Translations under genes and position numbers: made by a program
Shown: positions 42,317 to 51,281 of the stretch, in pieces
Numbering within the stretch: the stretch's first letter is position 1
Layout: each line of letters opens with the position of its first letter
DNA from: Nocardioides sp. T2.26MG-1
GTDB taxonomy: Bacteria; Actinomycetota; Actinomycetes; Propionibacteriales; Nocardioidaceae
Length of the DNA stretch: 64,000 nt
Reading direction: 5' to 3'
NCBI RefSeq assembly: GCF_950101795.1
Contig: NZ_CATNLZ010000023.1
Coordinates: 62,001-126,000 of the forward strand
Notes under the pieces: generated by a model
Told to the model about the DNA's origin: nothing
The model's input: only the letters and a program-made list of their open reading frames with translations
Database searches by the model: none

Positions 42317-44397
42317 CGGACTCCCTCCTGGTGGTGGGCCGGTCGCGGTCGGACCGGCAGTCGGCGCAGCCACAGCGCGATGCCGTGGGCGCGGATCAGT
42401 GCGGCGCCCCTGAGCGCCGCGGGTGCGGCCCGCCACGGGCCGTGGGTCGAGCGGGTGCCGGTGAGCGAGGCGCTGAAGCGCGCGCCGTCCTCGGTGTTCA
42501 ACGTGACGCTGACCGTAAGCCGCTCGCCGGGCACCGGCACCAGCAGGTCGTAGCTGCCGTCGGTGCCGTGGAACGGCGAGACGTACATCTGCTTGGGCGT
42601 CGTGGCGCGGCCGCGCTCGTCGGGGCGGACGAGGTAGGCGTGCCGGTCGCCGTAGGTGTTGTGCACCTCGACGACCGTGCACGGGTCGCCGTGCTCCGGC
42701 GTCACCCAGAACACGCTGATCGGGTTGAAGCAGTGGCCGAACGCCCGTGGGTGCGCGGCCATCAGCACCCGGCCGGTGCCGAGCTCGACGTCGTGCCGGG
42801 CCAGGAAGGCCGCGAGGTTCTCCCTGATCGAGCGGTCCGGGTCGCCGAGGTGGTCGCGGCCCTCGAAGCGCCCGAGCAGCCCGTGGTCGGGCAGCGCGTC
42901 CAGGTCGACGAGCCAGGTGTGCGACCGGTTCCTGAAGGACCGCCGGAACGGCTGGCGCCGGACGTGGGTGATGGTGGTGGCGTAGACGCCGGTGGTGGTT
43001 TCGAGGCTCGGCGCTGGCGCGCCTCGCACCTCAACCCCCGTGTCGGTCGTCGCTGGCGCGCCTCGCACCTCGACCACCGTGGCGGTGTTTGAGGTGCGAA
43101 GGCGCCCTGGCGCCTGAGCCTCGAAACCACCACCCTCTGGATGGATCCACTCGAACCCCAGCCGCTCGGCGGCGGCCAGTCCCGAGCGTGCGCCGTCCTC
43201 GTGGAACCCCCACCCGTGGTAGGCGCCCGCGAACGCGACCCGGTCGCTGTCGAGCTCGGAGAGCCGGCGCTGGGCCGCGACGGACGCGGGCGTGTACAGC
43301 GGGTGCTCGTACTCCATCCGGGCGATCACGGTCGCCGGGTCGACGAGGTCCTCGCCACCCAGGGTCACCAGGTAGTGCGTCTGCGTGGGCAGCCGCTGCA
43401 GCCGCGTGAGGTCGTAGGTGACCGTGACGTGGCCGCGCTCCCCGACAGGCCGGCGGAAGTTCCACGACGCCCGTGCCGCCTCGGCGTCGGGCAGCAGCGA
43501 GGTGTCGGTGTGCAGCAGCGCCACGTTGGGGGAGTAGGTGATCGCGCCGAGCACCTCCCGCTGCGCCGGCGTCGGGTCGGCGAGCATCGCCAGCGCGTGG
43601 CCGGGGTGGGTGGCGATCACGACGGCGTCGTACGTCGTCACCACGCCGTTGCCGTCGGTCACCTCGACGCCGTCCGGGCTCTCGGCCACCGAGGTGACCT
43701 TGGTGCCCGTGCGGACCTCGTCGACCACGGCCGCGACCTGGCGGACGTACTCGTGCGAGCCGCCGGTCACCGTGCGCCACTGCGGCGAGCCGGTGACGCT
43801 GAGCATCCCGTGGTGGGAGAGGAACGCGAACAGGTAGCGGGCGGGGTACTCCAGCGCCACCTCCGGGTCGCACGACCACACGGCCGCGACCAGCGGCTCC
43901 ATGAAGTGCCGCGTGAAGTACGCCGTGAACCCGCCGGCCTCGAGGAACTCCCGCAGGGTGCGGTCGTCGCCCTCGCCCGCGAGCAGCGCCCGGGCCCGCC
44001 GGTGGAAGCGCGGCACCTCAGCGAGCATCCGCAGGTACGCCGGGCTGGTCAGGTTCCGGCCGCCCGGGAACAGCCCCCGGGGACCGAGCGCGCCGGCGTA
44101 CTCCAGGCCGGTGGCGTCGTCGCGCACCGACATCGACATCTCGGACTCCTGCGTGGCGACGCCGAGCTCGCCGAAGAGCCGCAGCAGCGTCGGGTAGGTC
44201 CGCTCGTTGTGCACGATGAAGCCGGTGTCGATCGCCAGCGGCCCGGCCGTCGCGTCCTCGACCAGGTGGGTGTCGGCGTGCCCGCCGAGCCGGTCGTCGG
44301 CCTCGAGCAGGGTGACCCGCGCGGTGCGGGAGGCGACGTACGCCGCGGTCAGCCCGGCGACCCCGGACCCGACGACCGCGACGTGCCGGCGGCTCAT
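42313..44397 (-). CDS. FAD-dependent oxidoreductase joined in frame to a DUF1365 protein
   Basis: One frame of 694 codons contains two proteins that are separate genes (Rv0449c and Rv0448c) in mycobacteria. Residues 1-420 are an amine-oxidase-like FAD enzyme (VAVVGSGVAGLTAAYVAS, GGHADTH, SGYAYHGWGFHEDG-type end at about 395-410). From about residue 471 a DUF1365 domain follows (TTITHVRRQPFRRSF, HTWLVDLDALPDHG, GHCFNPISVFWV, EVHNTYGDRHAYLV). Residues 422-470 are encoded by three palindromic repeat units. They carry no stop and appear to have removed the original stop and start. Whether one long protein is made or DUF1365 restarts internally is open. Confidence 0.85.
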   Translation of the reverse strand: MSRRHVAVVGSGVAGLTAAYVASRTARVTLLEADDRLGGHADTHLVEDATAGPLAIDTGFIVHNERTYPTLLRLFGELGVATQESEMSMSVRDDATGLEYAGALGPRGLFPGGRNLTSPAYLRMLAEVPRFHRRARALLAGEGDDRTLREFLEAGGFTAYFTRHFMEPLVAAVWSCDPEVALEYPARYLFAFLSHHGMLSVTGSPQWRTVTGGSHEYVRQVAAVVDEVRTGTKVTSVAESPDGVEVTDGNGVVTTYDAVVIATHPGHALAMLADPTPAQREVLGAITYSPNVALLHTDTSLLPDAEAARASWNFRRPVGERGHVTVTYDLTRLQRLPTQTHYLVTLGGEDLVDPATVIARMEYEHPLYTPASVAAQRRLSELDSDRVAFAGAYHGWGFHEDGARSGLAAAERLGFEWIHPEGGGFEAQAPGRLRTSNTATVVEVRGAPATTDTGVEVRGAPAPSLETTTGVYATTITHVRRQPFRRSFRNRSHTWLVDLDALPDHGLLGRFEGRDHLGDPDRSIRENLAAFLARHDVELGTGRVLMAAHPRAFGHCFNPISVFWVTPEHGDPCTVVEVHNTYGDRHAYLVRPDERGRATTPKQMYVSPFHGTDGSYDLLVPVPGERLTVSVTLNTEDGARFSASLTGTRSTHGPWRAAPAALRGAALIRAHGIALWLRRLPVRPRPAHHQEGVR
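42991..43134. repeat. Composite array of palindromic repeats at the FAD oxidoreductase-DUF1365 junction
   Basis: Outer arms of 19 bp (42991-43009 and 43116-43134) are perfectly complementary and enclose three partial units. The loop and the arms CCTCGCACCTCAACC (43022-43036) and CCTCGCACCTCGACC (43061-43075) are repeated, then the inverse TTTGAGGTGCG (43088-43098) follows. Read on the minus strand the array encodes GGFEAQAPGRL, VVEVRGAPATT and VEVRGAPAPSLETT. Confidence 0.92.
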
Positions 44398-45143
44398 GCC
44401 TTCCTGCCGAAGTCGAACAGCGCGATCGGGTCGCTGGTCGGCTTGTCCGAGCCGCCCTCGGGCTCGACGGTGATCCCGGCCGCGGTGGCCGTCGCCGCGT
44501 CGCCGGCGAGCAGCACCCGCTGGTCCTCGCGCACGGGCATCAGACCGGCGGAGACCATGCCCTTGCCGGGCTGGTCGAGCCAGACCTGGTAGACCTTGCC
44601 CGGCGGGGGCGGCGGCATCTTCTCGGTGACGAGCACGGCCCGCCCGACGCTGTCGGAGTGGACGAGCGTCGCCCTGGCGCCGCCGTCGAAGTCGAGCGAG
44701 CTGCGCTTGGCGTCGGCGGCCGAGAGCACGGCCTCGACGGCCGAGGGAGCCTGGCTCGACTCCTGCCAGGGCTGCTGCCAGAGCACCGCGCCCCCGCCGA
44801 CGGCGAGGACCGCGGCGGCCGCGGCGACCAGCAGGTTGACCCGGCGCCGGGGCCGGCGGGACGCGAGCGAGACCGGGGCGGGTGCCTCGGGCGGCAGCGG
44901 CCGGGTCGTGGCGATGCCGGCGAGCACGCGATCGCGCAACGCGGCGGGCGGCTCGACGGCGGTGGTCTCGGCGAGCGTGCCGGCGGCCTCACGGAGCGAC
45001 GCGACCTCGGCCCGGCACTCCGGGCACTCGGCCAGGTGCCGCTCGAACGCGGCGCGCTCGAGGTCGTCGAGGGCGTCGACGGCGTACGCGCCGGAGAGCG
45101 CGTGCACGTCGTAGCCGGGGTTGCCCGGGTAATCGGAGCTCAT
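44394..45143 (-). CDS. rskA: Anti-sigma-K factor RskA
   Basis: The 249-residue protein has a cytosolic N-terminal domain with the zinc-binding-type HLAECPEC motif (about residues 36-43), which binds the sigma factor. One membrane helix (LLVAAAAAVLAVGGGAVLW, about 103-121) and an extracytoplasmic RskA C-terminal domain (VYQVWLDQPGKGMVSAGLMP, AAGITVEPEGGSDKPT) follow. Such factors hold SigK until proteolysis in the membrane frees it. The gene overlaps both sigK and the FAD oxidoreductase gene by ATGA. Confidence 0.93.
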   Translation of the reverse strand: MSSDYPGNPGYDVHALSGAYAVDALDDLERAAFERHLAECPECRAEVASLREAAGTLAETTAVEPPAALRDRVLAGIATTRPLPPEAPAPVSLASRRPRRRVNLLVAAAAAVLAVGGGAVLWQQPWQESSQAPSAVEAVLSAADAKRSSLDFDGGARATLVHSDSVGRAVLVTEKMPPPPPGKVYQVWLDQPGKGMVSAGLMPVREDQRVLLAGDAATATAAGITVEPEGGSDKPTSDPIALFDFGRKA

Positions 45144-45757
45144 GAGCCCACTCCCATCGCGTCACGCAGCCGGATCAGTCCGTCCCGGATGCGGGTCTTG
45201 GCGGTGCCGACCGGTAGGTCGAGCATGGTCGCCACCTCCGTGTGTGTGTAGCCACCGAGGTACGCGAGGCCGACGGCCTCGCGCTGCACCTCGGTGAGGG
45301 CCGCGAGCGCGCCGCGGACCCGGTGGGCTTCGAGAGACGCGTGCGCGGCCTCGGCGGTCGAGTCGTGCTCGACCGGCTGGTTCTGCTCGTGGTACGTCGC
45401 GTCGCGGCGGGTCGCCGCCTCCGCCGACCGCACCCGGTCGACCGCCTTGCGGTGGGTGATCGTCAGCAGCCAGCCGAGCGGGCTGCCCTTGTCGGGGGCG
45501 AAGCGGGACGCGGTGCGCCAGATCTCCAGGAACGCCTCCTGGGTGACCTCCTCGGCCTGGGCCGGGTCACGCACCACCCGCACCGCGAGCCCGAAGACCC
45601 GCGCGGCGGTGGCGTCGTACAGGCGCGCGAACGCCTGCTCGTCGCCGCGGGCCGAGAGCCGCAGCAGCTCGGCGAGGTCGGACGGCTCGGGACCGGCACC
45701 GGGCGCCCCCTCCTCGGGGGAGGGGGCGCCGGCGCCGACGGGGCGGATGTGGTCCAC
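45140..45757 (-). CDS. sigK: RNA polymerase sigma factor SigK (ECF type)
   Basis: The 205-residue protein has sigma region 2 (ARLYDATAARVFGLAVRVVR, then AEEVTQEAFLEIWRTASRF and GWLLTITHRKAVDRVR) and region 4 (LTEVQREAVGLAYLGGYTHT, then VATMLDLPVGTAKTRIRDGL). It belongs with the mycobacterial SigK group because it is followed directly by rskA and the ufaA1/DUF1295/DUF1365 genes. In M. tuberculosis SigK drives mpt70/mpt83, which encode fasciclin proteins, and here a fasciclin gene lies just upstream. GTG start at 45757, only 50 bp after that gene. Confidence 0.93.
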   Translation of the reverse strand: MDHIRPVGAGAPSPEEGAPGAGPEPSDLAELLRLSARGDEQAFARLYDATAARVFGLAVRVVRDPAQAEEVTQEAFLEIWRTASRFAPDKGSPLGWLLTITHRKAVDRVRSAEAATRRDATYHEQNQPVEHDSTAEAAHASLEAHRVRGALAALTEVQREAVGLAYLGGYTHTEVATMLDLPVGTAKTRIRDGLIRLRDAMGVGS

Positions 45758-45807
45758 GGATGGATCCTTGCTCCTCGGGTCCTGGTGACGTCTGGTCTCG
45801 AGGGAGA

Positions 45808-46473
45808 TCAGGGCATCAGGACGGAGTCGATGACGTAGACCGTGGCGTTGGCCGTGGGGATGTTGCCGCAGAGGACCTTGGCGTCGGCGGCGCCGACCGT
45901 GAAGTCCTCGCCCGAGCCCTTGACGACGACCTTCTCACCTTCGAGGGTCTCGTGGGTGCCCGCCAGGTCCGCCGGGGTGAGCTGGCCGGCGACCACGTGG
46001 TAGGTCAGCACCTTGGTGAGCAGGTCCTTGTCGGCGAGCACGCCCTTGAGGTCCTTCGGCGGGATCTTGCCGAACGCGTCGTCGGTGGGGGCGAAGACCG
46101 TGATGCCCTCGGCGGAGTTGAGGGTGTCGACCAGACCGGCCTCGCCGACCGCGGTGACCAGCGTCTTCAGCAGCGGGTTGGCGCTGGCCGCGGTGGCGAC
46201 CGGCTCGGTGGCCATGCCGTTGAACGAGCCCGCGCCGGAGTCCGGGATCGCCGAGCAGCCCGCGCCGAAGGTGCCGGCGCTGGCGTCCATCGGCTCGGTG
46301 CCGGCGTCCGACCCGGAGTCGGACCCCATGTCGGACGGAGCGCTCGAGGCGGTGGTGGGCTCGGCCGAGGCGTCGTTGCTGTCGTCGGAGCCGCCGCAGG
46401 CCGCGAGGCCGAACGTGGCGACGAGCGCGAGGGCGGCGAGGCCGGAGGAGCGGCGGAGGGAGCGGTTCTTCAT
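45808..46473 (-). CDS. Fasciclin domain lipoprotein (MPT83-like)
   Basis: The 221-residue protein has a lipoprotein signal with lipobox LAAC (Cys about residue 26), a Ser/Asp/Thr-rich linker of about 45 residues and a fasciclin domain (LKTLVTAVGEAGLVDTLNS, ITVFAPTDDAFGKIP, VLTYHVVAGQL, ATVYVIDSVLMP). It resembles MPT83 of M. tuberculosis, a SigK-controlled surface lipoprotein that binds partners through the fasciclin fold. It should be anchored outside the membrane and be the main product of the SigK operon. Confidence 0.93.
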   Translation of the reverse strand: MKNRSLRRSSGLAALALVATFGLAACGGSDDSNDASAEPTTASSAPSDMGSDSGSDAGTEPMDASAGTFGAGCSAIPDSGAGSFNGMATEPVATAASANPLLKTLVTAVGEAGLVDTLNSAEGITVFAPTDDAFGKIPPKDLKGVLADKDLLTKVLTYHVVAGQLTPADLAGTHETLEGEKVVVKGSGEDFTVGAADAKVLCGNIPTANATVYVIDSVLMP

Positions 46474-46553
46474 GGTGGTGCCTTTCGCTTCGAGTTCGTG
46501 GTGGTGGGGCGAGCTCTGCGGTTCTGGTCTGCGGCCGAGATGTGAGTAGTTCG

Positions 46554-46578
46554 GACCAGGTGCGGGATCGGATTGGTC
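46554..46578. repeat. 25-bp repeat, copy 2 (possible promoter region of the fasciclin-sigK operon)
   Basis: This matches 8346-8370 at 23 of 25 positions. On the minus strand it reads GACCAATCC, then CCGAAC just beyond its end, 75 bp before the fasciclin start. This loosely resembles the mycobacterial SigK promoter type (CCATCC and CCGAAT boxes), but the spacing is about 15-16 bp. A dispersed repeat and a promoter are both possible. Confidence 0.4.
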
Positions 46579-46583
46579 GAAAT

Positions 46584-46622
46584 GACGACGACCCGCCCGA
46601 AACTTTCGGGCGGGTCGACGTC
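46584..46622. terminator. Palindrome after the Moco oxidoreductase gene (same core as inside carboxylase alpha)
   Basis: Arms 46589-46602 and 46604-46617 pair perfectly around one base, and pairing continues outward with one mismatch to about 46584/46622. The 27-bp core (46590-46616) is identical to 24363-24389. It touches the stop codon of the minus-strand oxidoreductase at 46621 and could act as its terminator. Confidence 0.75.
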
Positions 46623-48150
46623 AGGCGACGTTGACGACGATCTCCTGGATGCCGCTGGAGCCCGCCGGGAACGGCGCGGTGCGGGCGGCGGTCTGCACCT
46701 CGCCCTCCCCGTCGAGGGCGCGGACGGCGAGCGAGTGCCGCCCCGGCTCGGCGGTCCACGGCAGGTACCACTGCCGCCAGTAGTCGCTGCCGGCCGTCGG
46801 CCCGAGCCGGGCCTGCTGCCAGGGGCCGCCGTCGACGCGCACCTCGACGCGCTCGATGCCGCCCTGGTGCTGGGCCCAGGCGACGCCACCGATCACGGTG
46901 CGGCCGGCGTCGACCGTCGACAGCGGCCGTGGGGTGTCGATCCGGCTGGAGATCTTGATCGGGGCGTCGGTCGCCCAGTCGCGCCGGGTCCAGTACGCCT
47001 CCTGCTCGGCGTACGTCGTGAGCGTGATGCGGGTGATCCACTTGCAGGCGCTGACGAACCCGTAGAGGCCGGGCACCACCATCCGGGCGGGGAAGCCGTG
47101 CTCGCGGGTCAGCGAGCGCCCGTTCATGCCGACCGCGATCATCGCGTCCCGGCCGTCGGTGGCCAGCGCGAGCGGCGTGCTGATCGTCATGCCGTCGACG
47201 TCGGTGCTCAGCAGCTGGTCGGCGCGGGTGCCGTCGATGCCGGCACTGTCGAGCAGATCGGTGAGCCGGACCCCGAGCCAGCGGGCGGACCCGACGTAGG
47301 TGCCGCCGACCTCGTTGGAGACGCAGGTGAGCGTGATGTCCCGCTCGACGAGCGGCATCGCGAGCAGGTCGTCGAAGGTGAAGGTCACCTCGCGGTCGAC
47401 GTCGCCGTCGATGGTCAGGGTCCAGCCGTCGACGTCGACGATCGGCAGCGTGAGGCGGGTGTCGACCCGGTAGAAGTCGTCGGTGGCGGTGCGGAAGCCG
47501 CTGATGCCGGGCACCCGGTCGTCGAGCCCGGCCGGGAAGGCCGGCGCCGGGTCGGTTGCGGCCGGCAGGTCGACCACCGTGGTGCGGCTGCGGTACGACG
47601 CGATCCAGCGGCCCGCGCCGCCCATCGCGGCCGCGGCGACGCCGAGGGTGGTCGCGGCGACCAGGACCCCGCGGCGGCTGGGGCCGGTCGCTCCGTCCGC
47701 CCCGCGGTCGGCCGCGGTGTGGGACCGGGTCAGCCAGGCGAGTGCGGCCAGGCCGGCGACGGCTGCCACGAGGCTGGGCAGCACGTCGCTGGTCGCCGCG
47801 CCCGGGCGGTCGAGCGCGGCGACGGCCGGGACGGCGACGAGCACCAGCAGCAGGGCGGCGCCGTACGCGAACCGGCGCCGCGCCAGCAGCCCGGCCACCG
47901 CAGCCAGGACGAGCACGCCGAGCAGCACCGAGCCGACCAGCACCGCCTTGTCGTGGGTGCCGAACTGCGCGATCGCCCACTCCTTCAGTGGCGTGGGCGT
48001 CAGGTCGATGACCGTGGACCCCACGACCAGCACCGGGGACGCGGCGGGCTCGGTCAGGCCGGCGACCAGGTGCCCGGCGGCGATGCCGACCAGGGTGGCC
48101 AGGATGCCGACGCCGGCGTGGGCGCTGGCATGGACTAGGCGATTCCTCAT
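46621..48150 (-). CDS. Membrane-anchored molybdopterin-dependent oxidoreductase (sulfite oxidase family)
   Basis: The 509-residue protein has about five N-terminal membrane helices (residues 10-145), then a Tat-like RRGVLVAATTLGVAAAAMGG segment. The Moco domain follows, with LTCVSNEVGGTYVGSARWLGVRL, whose Cys is the expected Mo ligand, VGMNGRSLTREHGFPARMVVP and YGFVSACKWITRITL. A dimerisation domain ends the protein. The family includes YedY/MsrP and sulfite oxidases. The catalytic domain should face outward. It is followed by a strong palindrome and then by the fasciclin-sigK operon on the same strand. Confidence 0.9.
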   Translation of the reverse strand: MRNRLVHASAHAGVGILATLVGIAAGHLVAGLTEPAASPVLVVGSTVIDLTPTPLKEWAIAQFGTHDKAVLVGSVLLGVLVLAAVAGLLARRRFAYGAALLLVLVAVPAVAALDRPGAATSDVLPSLVAAVAGLAALAWLTRSHTAADRGADGATGPSRRGVLVAATTLGVAAAAMGGAGRWIASYRSRTTVVDLPAATDPAPAFPAGLDDRVPGISGFRTATDDFYRVDTRLTLPIVDVDGWTLTIDGDVDREVTFTFDDLLAMPLVERDITLTCVSNEVGGTYVGSARWLGVRLTDLLDSAGIDGTRADQLLSTDVDGMTISTPLALATDGRDAMIAVGMNGRSLTREHGFPARMVVPGLYGFVSACKWITRITLTTYAEQEAYWTRRDWATDAPIKISSRIDTPRPLSTVDAGRTVIGGVAWAQHQGGIERVEVRVDGGPWQQARLGPTAGSDYWRQWYLPWTAEPGRHSLAVRALDGEGEVQTAARTAPFPAGSSGIQEIVVNVA

Positions 48151-48206
48151 GGGTGCTGTTCGGAGCGGAGGCCACCCGCGGATGGGGATGCGGCAGGATG
48201 GCGCGC

Positions 48207-48977
48207 ATGCCCGACGCCCCCACTGAACTCGTGCACTACACCGTCGGCGGTCCCGTCGGTGATGCCGTCGCCACCTTGACCCTCGACTCGCCCCACAACC
48301 GCAACGCGCTCTCGCGCCGGCTCGTCACCGAGCTGTTCGAGGGCCTCGAGCGCGCCGCGGCCGACCCGGCCGTGAGGGTCGTGCTGATCGGCGCCGAGGG
48401 CCGGGTCTTCTGCTCGGGCGCCGACCTGTCCGAGGCCTCCACCGGGGGCATGGAGGAGGGCACCCGCCGGATCATCGATCTCCAGCGCCTGATCGTCACC
48501 CTCGACAAGCCGGTCGTCACCCGGGTCTCCGGCGCCGTCCGGGCCGGCGGCATCGGCATCGTGGCCGCCTCGGACATCGCGATCGCCGCCGAGGACGCGA
48601 CCTTCGCGCTCACCGAGGTCAAGCTGGGCCTGGCCGCCGCGATCATCTCGCTGACCGTGCACCACCGGATGACCCCCCGCGCCGCCGCGCTCACCACCCT
48701 CGGTGGCGAGGTGTTCACCGGCGCCCAGGCGGCGTCGTACGGCCTGGTCACCAGCGCGGTCCCCGGCGAGTCCCTCGACGAGGAGGTCGCCCGGGTGTGC
48801 GCGTCGCTGGCCACCGGCGCCGCCCAGGGGCTGCGGGAGTCCAAGCGGGTCCTCAACCGCGACCTGGTCGCCCGCATCGACGCCCACGGCACCGAGATGG
48901 CCGAGCTGTCCGCCCGGCTGTTCGCCTCCGACGAGGCCCGTGAGGCGATGACCGCTTTCTTGTCCCGTACGAAATAG
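48207..48977 (+). CDS. Enoyl-CoA hydratase/isomerase family protein
   Basis: The 256-residue crotonase has the oxyanion-hole block VLIGAEGRVFCSGADLSE and the second one SGAVRAGGIGIVAASDIAIA, followed by ATFALTEVKLGLAAAIIS. The Glu of the second block, needed in true hydratases, is replaced by hydrophobic residues, so it may be an isomerase or a methylglutaconyl-type member. The ATG at 48207 lies 8 nt after an AGGA site; an ATG at 48198 is an alternative. It is divergent from the Moco oxidoreductase gene. Confidence 0.88.
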   Translation: MPDAPTELVHYTVGGPVGDAVATLTLDSPHNRNALSRRLVTELFEGLERAAADPAVRVVLIGAEGRVFCSGADLSEASTGGMEEGTRRIIDLQRLIVTLDKPVVTRVSGAVRAGGIGIVAASDIAIAAEDATFALTEVKLGLAAAIISLTVHHRMTPRAAALTTLGGEVFTGAQAASYGLVTSAVPGESLDEEVARVCASLATGAAQGLRESKRVLNRDLVARIDAHGTEMAELSARLFASDEAREAMTAFLSRTK

Positions 48978-49063
48978 CGGCATGTCGGCCCCGGGACACC
49001 GGGTAGGCTTGACGACTCGCTGAATCGGTCCGGAACGCTTCCGGGGTCTGAGGGGATCGAGAG

Positions 49064-51265
<2,202 letters not shown>

Positions 51266-51281
51266 ACCGTAGAGTTCGGGT

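Noticed and set aside
42991..43134. Repeats near 43 kb as a CRISPR array
   Set aside because: The units are palindromes of variable loop and orientation with no unique spacers of constant length, they are translated, and no cas gene is in the window.
48978..49063. Rifamycin-associated element upstream of the HelR-like gene
   Set aside because: Only a short CCGGAA/TTCCGG stem (49030-49044) is present; I see no match to the known 19-bp element.
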